DNA from: an uncultured Clostridia bacterium | GTDB lineage: Bacteria; Bacillota; Clostridia; UMGS1883 | Direction: 5' to 3' | NCBI GenBank assembly: GCA_934476455.1 | Contig: CAKSNY010000020.1 | Coordinates: 1-49,791 of the forward strand | Length of the DNA: 49,791 nt | In this document: positions 33,522-41,157 of the stretch, piece after piece | Position numbering within the stretch: position 1 is the stretch's first letter | Layout of the letters: each line of letters opens with the position of its first letter | Notes under the pieces: model-generated | Databases searched by the model: none | What the model was told of the DNA's origin: nothing | Seen by the model: the letters and a program-made list of their open reading frames with translations, nothing else | Position numbers and translations under genes: made by a program

Positions 33522-35411
33522 ATGAGCAATATTTTTTTGCCGGTATCTGCAAACGATATGAAAAAGCTTGGCTGGCAGCAGTACGATTTTCTTTACATTA
33601 CGGGCGACGCTTACGTTGACCACCCCTCCTTCGGTGCGGCAATCATTTCGCGTATTTTGGAAAGCGCGGGCTACCGTGTGTGTATGTGCCCGCAGCCTGA
33701 CAGAAACAATATACAGGCGCTTAAAGAATACGGCGCACCGTCTCTCGGGGTGCTTATATCCGGCGGCGTAATAGATTCTATGGTTAATCACTACACGGCT
33801 GCAAAAAAAAGACGCAGCACGGACGCCTACTCCCCCGGGGGAAAGGCAGGGCTTCGTCCCGACCGCTGCGTTATAGTATATTCAAATATGGCGCGCAGTG
33901 CATTTGGCGATATACCTATTATCATAGGCGGAACAGAGGCAAGCTTAAGGCGTTTTGCCCACTACGATTATTGGCAGGACGCCGTGCGGAGAAGCATTTT
34001 GTTTGATTCGGGCGCCGATCTTATAAGCTTTGGCATGGGGGAACACTCCATATTGGAAATTGCCGACAAGCTTAAAAGCGGCATCCCCGTAAAACATATA
34101 CACAACATACGCGGAACATGCTTTATTGCAGATGTACCGCCACGCGGGGCTGTGGAGCTTCCGTCTTATGAAGAGGTTAAAACCGATAAGAAAAAGTATG
34201 CCGAAGCGGCTGCAACGCAGTATTACGAGCAGGACCCCATCCGCGGAAAAACGCTTTGCCAGAAGCACGGCGAAAAATATCTTGTTCAAATGCCGCAAAG
34301 TATGCCCCTTTCGCAAAAGGAAATGGACAGGGTGTACGCCCTCGGCTATATGCGTGCATGGCACCCAATGTATGATATTTCTGGCGGAATACCCGCGCTT
34401 GAAGAGGTAAAGTTTTCCATAACCTCCTCCCGCGGCTGCTTCGGAAGCTGTTCTTTTTGCGCCCTTACCTTTCATCAGGGGCGCATAATACAATCACGCA
34501 GCCATGCCTCTATCCTTGCCGAAGCGCAAAAGCTTATATGGGACAAAGATTTTAAGGGCTATATACACGACGTCGGCGGTCCTACGGCAAATTTTCGCGC
34601 ACCGTCGTGTAAAAAGCAGCTTAAATACGGCACCTGCCGCGACAAGCAGTGCCTTTACCCGTCCGTTTGTAAAAACGCCGAGGTTTCGCATACAGATTAT
34701 TTAACGCTTTTAAGAAAGCTGCGTTCGCTTGACAGGGTAAAACGTGTGTTTATAAGAAGCGGTATACGGTACGACTATCTTATAGAAGATAAGGACGACA
34801 CATTTTTTTACGAACTGTGCCGCTACCATGTAAGCGGGCAGCTTAAGGTTGCGCCCGAGCATATATCCCCAAACGTTCTTTACTATATGGGAAAGCCCGG
34901 CGTTAAGGAATATGAAAAGTTTTGCAAAAAATTTTACGATGTAAACCGTGAAATAAAAAAGGAACAATACCTTGTTCCCTATCTTATGTCAAGCCACCCG
35001 GGAAGCACCCTGCGCGACGCAATAGCGCTTGCGGTATATCTTAAGCGCAACAATATCCGCCCCGAGCAGGTGCAGGACTTCTACCCCACCCCCGGCACAC
35101 TTTCAACGGCAATGTTTTATTCGGGCTATGACCCGCGCACGCAAAAAGAGGTATATGTACCGCGCACGCCGCACGAAAAAGCCATGCAGCGCGCACTGCT
35201 GCAATCAAGCAGAAAAGAAAACTACGCCCTTGTAAAAGAGGCGCTTATAAAGGCTAACCGCCAAGACCTTATAGGCTACGGCGGCGATTGTCTGATAAAA
35301 CCTGAAAGGAGAAATAACAATGGCACAGATTTTAGACGGCAAGGCACTGTCGGCAAAAATAAAAGAGGAGCTTTCAAAAGAGGTGCTAAGCCTGCAAAAA
35401 AAAGGCATTAA
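33522..35411 (+). CDS. YgiQ-family radical SAM protein
   Basis: A 629-residue radical SAM protein of the YgiQ (UPF0313) family, function unknown. An N-terminal cobalamin-binding-like domain (FLYITGDAYVDHPSFG; GGTEASLRRFAHYDYW) leads to the SAM cluster CFGSCSFCAL (about residues 305-314). The family's extra motif with Cys residues (CRDKQCLYPSVCKN) is present. The C-terminus is a basic tail (KNKRGAFKRG), as in other YgiQ proteins. Its last 92 bp overlap folD in another frame, beyond the point where the conserved body ends (IGYGGDCLIKP). Confidence 0.9.
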   Translation: MSNIFLPVSANDMKKLGWQQYDFLYITGDAYVDHPSFGAAIISRILESAGYRVCMCPQPDRNNIQALKEYGAPSLGVLISGGVIDSMVNHYTAAKKRRSTDAYSPGGKAGLRPDRCVIVYSNMARSAFGDIPIIIGGTEASLRRFAHYDYWQDAVRRSILFDSGADLISFGMGEHSILEIADKLKSGIPVKHIHNIRGTCFIADVPPRGAVELPSYEEVKTDKKKYAEAAATQYYEQDPIRGKTLCQKHGEKYLVQMPQSMPLSQKEMDRVYALGYMRAWHPMYDISGGIPALEEVKFSITSSRGCFGSCSFCALTFHQGRIIQSRSHASILAEAQKLIWDKDFKGYIHDVGGPTANFRAPSCKKQLKYGTCRDKQCLYPSVCKNAEVSHTDYLTLLRKLRSLDRVKRVFIRSGIRYDYLIEDKDDTFFYELCRYHVSGQLKVAPEHISPNVLYYMGKPGVKEYEKFCKKFYDVNREIKKEQYLVPYLMSSHPGSTLRDAIALAVYLKRNNIRPEQVQDFYPTPGTLSTAMFYSGYDPRTQKEVYVPRTPHEKAMQRALLQSSRKENYALVKEALIKANRQDLIGYGGDCLIKPERRNNNGTDFRRQGTVGKNKRGAFKRGAKPAKKRH

Positions 35412-36171
35412 GCCCGGGCTTGCAGTAATAATTGCGGGTAACGACAGTGCAAGCCGCGTATATGTAAACAATAAGAAAAAAGCGTGCGAGGCATGCAATA
35501 TCTATTCCGAGGAATATGCCCTTCCCGAAAACACCACGGAGGGCGAGCTTCTTGACCTTATCCAAAAACTTAACGAACGAAAAGACATAAGCGGAATACT
35601 GGTTCAGCTGCCCCTGCCCAAGGGAATTGACCAAGAAAGGGTGCTTTTGTCAATATCGCCGAAAAAAGATGTGGATGCATTTCACCCGTACAATGTGGGG
35701 AAAATAATGATCGGCGATTTTGACTTTCTCCCCTGTACGCCGGCGGGCGTGATGGAGCTTATACATCTTTCGGGGATTGACGTCTGCGGGAAAAAATGCG
35801 TCGTAGTCGGGCGCAGCAACATAGTGGGAAAACCGCAGGCAATGCTTCTGCTGCACGAAAACGCAACCGTTACAATATGCCACAGCCGCACAAAAAATCT
35901 TAAAGAGGAATGTCTTAATGCCGATATATTGGTTGCCGCTGTCGGAAAGGCAAAGTTTATAACCGCCGATATGGTTCGTCCCGGTGCCGTAGTTATAGAT
36001 GTCGGAATGAACCGCGATGAAAACGGCAAGCTTTGCGGCGATGTTGATTTTGAAAATGTTAAGGACAAATGTTTTGCAATTACGCCCGTTCCCGGCGGTG
36101 TAGGCCCTATGACAATTGCCATGCTTATGAGAAACACCGTAAAGGCGGCACAGCTTAATAATATACGTTAA
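35320..36171 (+). CDS. folD: Bifunctional methylene-THF dehydrogenase/cyclohydrolase FolD
   Basis: A 283-residue cytoplasmic enzyme interconverting methylene-, methenyl- and formyl-THF. The motifs SRVYVNNKKKACE (with the catalytic Lys), LVQLPLPKGID, VVGRSNIVGKP and PVPGGVGPMT are all intact. AAAGGAG lies before the ATG at 35320, which sits inside the 3' end of ygiQ. Folate one-carbon units also feed TrmFO, encoded in this window. It precedes the GyrB-like gene by 16 bp. Confidence 0.96.
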   Translation: MAQILDGKALSAKIKEELSKEVLSLQKKGIKPGLAVIIAGNDSASRVYVNNKKKACEACNIYSEEYALPENTTEGELLDLIQKLNERKDISGILVQLPLPKGIDQERVLLSISPKKDVDAFHPYNVGKIMIGDFDFLPCTPAGVMELIHLSGIDVCGKKCVVVGRSNIVGKPQAMLLLHENATVTICHSRTKNLKEECLNADILVAAVGKAKFITADMVRPGAVVIDVGMNRDENGKLCGDVDFENVKDKCFAITPVPGGVGPMTIAMLMRNTVKAAQLNNIR

Positions 36172-36187
36172 ATGGAGGTTTCACACT

Positions 36188-38170
36188 ATGGCAAAAAAAT
36201 ACGGCAACGAAAGCATAACCGCGCTAAAAGGTGCGGACCGTGTGCGCAAGCGCCCCGGCGTTATCTTCGGCTCGGACGGGCTGGAGGGATGCGAGCACAG
36301 CGTTTTTGAAATAGTTTCAAACTCTATAGACGAAGCAAAAGAAGGCTACGGGAAGGTAATAGAGATTACGCGCTATCCCGACCTTTCTATAGAGGTGCGC
36401 GATTTCGGGCGCGGAATACCGCTTGACTGGAACGTTAAAGAAGAAAAATACAACTGGGAGCTTGTTTTCTGCGAGCTTTACGCAGGCGGAAAATACGACA
36501 AAGGCGAAAGCGAAAGCTATTTGTATTCGCTGGGGCTTAACGGGCTCGGTCTGTGCGCAACGCAGTACAGCTCGGAATATATGGACGTTACCGTCTGCCG
36601 CGACGGATATGAGCATAAACTGTATTTTGAAAAGGGCGAAAACGTCGGCGGTCTTTATAAAGAGGAAAAACGTTACCGCTCTACCGGAACCACAATTAAG
36701 TGGCGCCCCGATTTAGACGTTTTTACGGATATAAACATTCCCGTGGAATTTTTCCGCGAATCACTAAAGCGCCAGGCCGTGGTAAATGCCGGGCTTACGT
36801 TTAAGCTTAACTATCAGATGCAGGGCGGCGAAGCCATAAAAGAGGAATACCGCTACGAAAACGGTATTGTCGACTATATAAACGAGCTGTGCCCTGAAAA
36901 TGAACGGCGCCTTTCAACAACCGCTTTTTACGAGGGAGAGGCAACCGGGCGCGACCGTGCCGATATGAAAGATTACAAGGTTAAGATGAGCGCGGCGTTT
37001 GCCTTTTCAAACGATGTGCAGCGCATAGAATACTATCACAATTCAAGCTACCTCGAATACGGCGGCGCACCCGACAAGGCGGCACGCAGTGCATTTGTAA
37101 GTGCGATTGACGCCTATATAAAGCAAAACAACAAATACACAAAAAACGAATCCAAAATTACCTTTAACGATATTTCCGACAGCTTAATTCTGGTTACAAA
37201 CTGCTTTTCAACCGTTGTAAGCTACGAAAACCAAACGAAAAAAAGTATTACCAATAAGTTTATACAGGAGGCTATGACGGATTTCCTGCGGAAAAATATA
37301 GAAATATACTTTATTGAAAACCGCCCCGAAGCCGAAAAGATTGCAAATCAGGTGCTTTTAAACAAGCGCAGCCGCGAAACGGCGGAAAGAACGCGCACAA
37401 ATCTTAAGAAAAAGCTTATGGGCTCTATCGACGTTACAAACCGTGTAGATAAATTTGTGGATTGCCGCACAAAGGATATATCAAAGCGCGAGCTTTATAT
37501 TGTGGAGGGTGACAGCGCCCTCGGCGCCTGCAAGCTTGGGCGTGATGCAAACTTCCAGGCCATTATGCCTGTGCGCGGAAAAATATTAAACTGCCTTAAA
37601 GCGGATTTTGAAAAAATATTTAAAAGCGAAATAATAACAAATCTTATAAAGGTGATGGGCTGCGGTGTTGAAATTAAAACCAAGCACAACAAAGACGTAA
37701 GCTCTTTTGATATATCAAATCTACGCTGGAATAAAATTATTATCTGTACCGATGCCGATGTGGACGGCTTTCAGATACGCACGCTTATTCTTACAATGTT
37801 TTACAGGCTTGTTCCCACACTTATTGAAGAGGGAAAGATTTTCATTGCGGAATCGCCCCTGTTTGAAATAACATATAAAGATGTTTCGCACTTTGCGTAC
37901 AATGAAAAGGAAAAGGCGGAAATACTTGCCTCGCTGCCCGAAAAAGGCGTTTCCATACAGCGCAGCAAGGGTCTTGGCGAAAATCAGCCCGATATGATGT
38001 GGCAAACCACAATGAACCCCGAAACACGCCGCCTTATAAAGGTAATGCCTGACGAGGCACAGCGCACAAGCGAGGTTTTTGACCTTCTTCTCGGCGACAA
38101 TTTGCAGGGAAGAAAAGACCATATTGCCTTAAACGGGCGAAAGTATATAGAGCTTACCGACGTAAGCTGA
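36188..38170 (+). CDS. Divergent type IIA topoisomerase B subunit (GyrB/ParE-like), orphan
   Basis: A 660-residue GyrB/ParE relative. The GHKL ATPase has EIVSNSIDEA (catalytic Glu and Asn), DFGRGIP and the QTK-loop YENQTKKS. The glycine-rich loop is altered: YLYSLGLNGLG where gyrase has GGLHGVG. The Toprim motif reads EGDSALG (about residue 439) instead of EGDSAGG; TDADVDGFQIRTL is kept, and the C-terminal QRSKGLGENQPDMMW is near-canonical. It belongs to a divergent clade often seen as a second topoisomerase in clostridia, usually paired with an A subunit. None follows here; a terminator does. Likely active as an ATPase; partner unknown. Confidence 0.85.
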   Translation: MAKKYGNESITALKGADRVRKRPGVIFGSDGLEGCEHSVFEIVSNSIDEAKEGYGKVIEITRYPDLSIEVRDFGRGIPLDWNVKEEKYNWELVFCELYAGGKYDKGESESYLYSLGLNGLGLCATQYSSEYMDVTVCRDGYEHKLYFEKGENVGGLYKEEKRYRSTGTTIKWRPDLDVFTDINIPVEFFRESLKRQAVVNAGLTFKLNYQMQGGEAIKEEYRYENGIVDYINELCPENERRLSTTAFYEGEATGRDRADMKDYKVKMSAAFAFSNDVQRIEYYHNSSYLEYGGAPDKAARSAFVSAIDAYIKQNNKYTKNESKITFNDISDSLILVTNCFSTVVSYENQTKKSITNKFIQEAMTDFLRKNIEIYFIENRPEAEKIANQVLLNKRSRETAERTRTNLKKKLMGSIDVTNRVDKFVDCRTKDISKRELYIVEGDSALGACKLGRDANFQAIMPVRGKILNCLKADFEKIFKSEIITNLIKVMGCGVEIKTKHNKDVSSFDISNLRWNKIIICTDADVDGFQIRTLILTMFYRLVPTLIEEGKIFIAESPLFEITYKDVSHFAYNEKEKAEILASLPEKGVSIQRSKGLGENQPDMMWQTTMNPETRRLIKVMPDEAQRTSEVFDLLLGDNLQGRKDHIALNGRKYIELTDVS

Positions 38171-38196
38171 AAAGAAAGTTATAACAAAGCGGCAAA

Positions 38197-38227
38197 AAAA
38201 AACGATGGCGAAAAGCCATCGTTTTTT
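38197..38227. terminator. Bidirectional terminator
   Basis: AAAACGATGGC pairs with GCCATCGTTTT around GAAAA, flanked by A and T runs. It lies between the GyrB-like gene and the convergent SLH-PstS gene ending at 38232. Confidence 0.9.
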
Positions 38228-38231
38228 ATTT

Positions 38232-39974
38232 TTACTTTTTAAGCGGTCCGAAGCCCGCGTCGGCTACACATTGCTGCCCGACATCCGTAAGCATAAATTC
38301 GGCAAATTTTCTTGCCGGCGAGTCTTTCGGGCTGTCTGCGCGAATAACAACATACGTGTTATTTGAAAGCGGGTAATCGCCCGACGCTATCGTTTCATCG
38401 TCCGGATAAACGCCGTCTATTGCCAAAAGCTTAAGATATGTTCCCGTTTCATAAAAAGCGTCCATATTCTTAAAATAATAATAAATGCTGTAACCAAGCC
38501 CATAACCTACAGGGTCCTTTGTCTGTGCGCCCATAACATCCGTAAGGACGCTTTGCATTGCCTCAGACGTTGTTTCCTTGCGGATTTTCTCGTTAATATC
38601 CTTTCCGCCGAGGAAATGGCGCTCCATCTGCGCATGGCTGCCGCTGTCGTAATTTCTTGCATACGGATAAAGCAGCGCGTCGCTTCCGCCCAGGTCTTTC
38701 CAATTCTCATACGCATTATTTACATATATGTCTGTAATTTGTTCTTTTGTCAGTCCCTTTGCGGGGTTTTCCTTATTTGTAAAAAATACCATTGCGTCGT
38801 AGGCAATCGGAACAAGCTCAAGTTCCACATTGTTTTCTTTTGCAAGCTCCAGTATATCGCTTGCAGGATATACGGAAGCTATCAGCGCGTCAACATCACC
38901 CTTTATCAGCCTTTCGTACGAAGCGTGGCTTTTGCTGTGCTTTTGCGGTCTGTCGGGATGCTGATCCCCGTTCGAAAATAATCTGTAGTATATCGCCTCT
39001 GTAAAAGGATATGTCGAGGTCGACCCGTCTATAACCGGCATCTTTTTGTCAAATCCGAATGCTGTCGCCATACGCTTGGGATAAATCTGATAAAACCTTA
39101 TTACATCGTTCAGCATCGTCGCAGTTTCCCCGCGCGTGGCGTCTTTTTTAGGGAAAAACCGTTCCGTATTTTCTTCAGACTCACCAAGCTTTTCCGAAAA
39201 TATGTAATCGCGTATAAGTGCATTTTCAATCGAAACATACGCGCTTATCGCCCATGGTGAAATATCCGCTTTGTCAGACACGTTGTGCGCATATTTAAAA
39301 TCATCAACAGTTGCCGCCGTATTTTCGCGTAAAAATCCCATTTTCCACAACGCGCGCGCAGCCATAACCGCAAATTCTTCACGCGTTACGTTTCTGTCGG
39401 GCGAAAAGTGTGTTTCATCGTCGCCCTTTACCATATTATATTTCTTTGCTGCCGAAACGGCGGTTAAATACCACGCATCCTCGGGAACGTCAACAAAACC
39501 CGTATCCGCAGCATTACCGAGCTTTGGGTCAAGTGCGCGCATTATCATTGCAACAGCCTCGGCACGCGTTACGTTTTGGTCGGGGTTTGCGTTTCCGTTT
39601 TCATCGCCCTTAAAAACGCCTGTGCGCGACAGCTGCTTCATAGCATAGTACCTGTAGCTGTCTTCCTCTGTTTCATCCTTAAATACCAGCGGCTCGGATA
39701 AAAACATTTCAACCTCTCTTTTTTGGTCCTCAGCCGGAATTTTTGCAAACATATACCCGTCGCAATATTCCGAAAACGCAATCGGTGTTTTATCATCCTT
39801 ATACCTAAGGCACATAGCTTCAAAGGTTTGCCAATTCTCCTCAAAATACTTTTCCCCCTCCGGACACGCAACAGATACTGTTACAAAATCCTCCTGCTTT
39901 TCTTCATCGGCAAACGCCGCACACGGCAGAACCATACCTGCGCACAAAAGCACCGAAATCATCTTTTTTAACAT
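38232..39974 (-). CDS. SLH-domain protein with PstS-like phosphate-binding domain
   Basis: A 580-residue exported protein. A signal peptide (about 1-22) precedes an unassigned stretch, then three SLH-like repeats (about 108-300; QNVTRAEAVAMIMRAL, NVTREEFAVMAARAL, DATRGETATMLNDV). The C-terminal half is a type 2 periplasmic-binding, PstS-like domain (about 310-580; IDGSTSTYPF, GDVDALI, RNYDSGSHAQM). It fits an anchored phosphate or anion receptor at the cell wall. No pstCAB transport genes are nearby. Full length; AAGGAGG precedes the ATG. Substrate is inferred from the fold only. Confidence 0.85.
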   Translation of the reverse strand: MLKKMISVLLCAGMVLPCAAFADEEKQEDFVTVSVACPEGEKYFEENWQTFEAMCLRYKDDKTPIAFSEYCDGYMFAKIPAEDQKREVEMFLSEPLVFKDETEEDSYRYYAMKQLSRTGVFKGDENGNANPDQNVTRAEAVAMIMRALDPKLGNAADTGFVDVPEDAWYLTAVSAAKKYNMVKGDDETHFSPDRNVTREEFAVMAARALWKMGFLRENTAATVDDFKYAHNVSDKADISPWAISAYVSIENALIRDYIFSEKLGESEENTERFFPKKDATRGETATMLNDVIRFYQIYPKRMATAFGFDKKMPVIDGSTSTYPFTEAIYYRLFSNGDQHPDRPQKHSKSHASYERLIKGDVDALIASVYPASDILELAKENNVELELVPIAYDAMVFFTNKENPAKGLTKEQITDIYVNNAYENWKDLGGSDALLYPYARNYDSGSHAQMERHFLGGKDINEKIRKETTSEAMQSVLTDVMGAQTKDPVGYGLGYSIYYYFKNMDAFYETGTYLKLLAIDGVYPDDETIASGDYPLSNNTYVVIRADSPKDSPARKFAEFMLTDVGQQCVADAGFGPLKK

Positions 39975-39996
39975 CTTATCCCCTCCTTATACCATG

Positions 39997-40025
39997 ATTT
40001 TATAATTAAAAACAGCGTTTGTCAA
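39997..40025 (-). promoter_or_regulatory. SigA promoter for the SLH-PstS gene
   Basis: On the minus strand, TTGACA (40020-40025), a 17-bp spacer and TAAAAT (39997-40002), about 22 bp before the start codon. No Pho-box-like direct repeats were noticed. Confidence 0.85.
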
Positions 40026-40092
40026 ACATTTTTGCTATCTTTAAGAATGAATTTTTATTTTTTACCAATAATACCGAAAAAGGGGTGATTTT

Positions 40093-40761
40093 GTGGGGAT
40101 TTCCTTTATCCGCACAATTATTTTATACTTTTGTGTTGTAATTGCGCTGCGCATAATGGGCAAGCGTCAGCTTGGCGAGCTTCAGCCATCGGAATTGGTC
40201 GTTGCCATAATGATTTCAGACCTTGCCTGCGTGCCTATGCAGTCTGTTTCAATTCCGCTTCTTGACGGGATAGTACCTATATTTTCGCTTGTGCTTATAG
40301 AGCTTATATTTTCAATTTCCGTTTTAAAAAGTGAAACACTGCGAAAGCTGATTACCGGGCGTCCGACGCAAATTATACGCGGCGGAAAGCTTATTCCCGA
40401 AAAAATGGCGGAGCTTAGAATATGCGTAGACGACGTTATAGAGCAGCTTCGGCTTGCGGGTTATCCGAAAATCGATTCGGTTGACAGCGCAACAATAGAA
40501 ACAAACGGGCAGCTTTCCGTAATTCCGAAAGAAAGCGAACGCCCCGTAAGCTGCGGGGATATGAAAATAAATGCCAAGCAAACACACGCACCGTTTGTTC
40601 TTATAGCAGACGGAATAATACGAAAAAAAAATCTTGACGATTCGGGGCTTTCTGAAAAATGGATAGAAAAATGCCTTTCTGCGCATAATATTACAAGCAT
40701 AAAAAAGGTTTTGCTTTTAACCTTTTCCGACGGAGATGTTTTTTTACAGGTAAAGGAGTAG
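40093..40761 (+). CDS. DUF421-domain membrane protein (YetF/YrbG type)
   Basis: A 222-residue protein with three N-terminal membrane helices (about 5-80) and the DUF421 cytosolic domain with RIMGKRQLGELQPSELVV at its start and GRPTQIIRGGKL, a family hallmark. Members are abundant in spore-formers and several are expressed in the forespore; function is unclear. The GTG start at 40093 is preceded by AGGGG. No clear SigA promoter lies in front, which would fit a sporulation sigma factor, but I cannot assign one. First of a three-gene unit with DUF4363 and a sugar nucleotidyltransferase-like gene. Confidence 0.9.
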   Translation: MGISFIRTIILYFCVVIALRIMGKRQLGELQPSELVVAIMISDLACVPMQSVSIPLLDGIVPIFSLVLIELIFSISVLKSETLRKLITGRPTQIIRGGKLIPEKMAELRICVDDVIEQLRLAGYPKIDSVDSATIETNGQLSVIPKESERPVSCGDMKINAKQTHAPFVLIADGIIRKKNLDDSGLSEKWIEKCLSAHNITSIKKVLLLTFSDGDVFLQVKE

Positions 40762-40767
40762 ATTAAA

Positions 40768-41142
40768 ATGCGCCGCAGCATTTTTATAATAATTATTCTT
40801 CTTATTGCCATAACCGCAGGCTTACTGTGTGAAAATAAAATGCTTAACACAGTGTATGAGGAATGTACCTCTCATTTGGAGGCTATATACAATGATGACG
40901 ATAAAAAGAACGCAGATGAAAAATGCAAAAAGTATCTGAATGTGTGGAACAAACACAAAAAAGCATTTGCTCTTTTGATAACCCATACCGATACGGACGA
41001 GATAATACGCCATAACACACTTTTAACAATCTGTGCACAAAACGGCGATTTTGACAGAATTAAGGAAGAAATCGGCGAGCTTTACTGCATATACAGCAAT
41101 TTAAAAAATAAGTTCAAGGTGAACTTAGAAAATATTCTTTAA
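40768..41142 (+). CDS. DUF4363 family protein
   Basis: A 124-residue protein with one N-terminal membrane anchor (about 4-22) and a helical, charged domain rich in Cys and His (WNKHKKAFALLITHTDTDEI). DUF4363 proteins are found next to DUF421 in many clostridia, as here (6 bp apart). Function unknown; the pair is thought to act together in spore formation. An AGGAG precedes the following gene, so all three are one transcript. Confidence 0.85.
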   Translation: MRRSIFIIIILLIAITAGLLCENKMLNTVYEECTSHLEAIYNDDDKKNADEKCKKYLNVWNKHKKAFALLITHTDTDEIIRHNTLLTICAQNGDFDRIKEEIGELYCIYSNLKNKFKVNLENIL

Positions 41143-41157
41143 AAGGAGTGTACTGTT

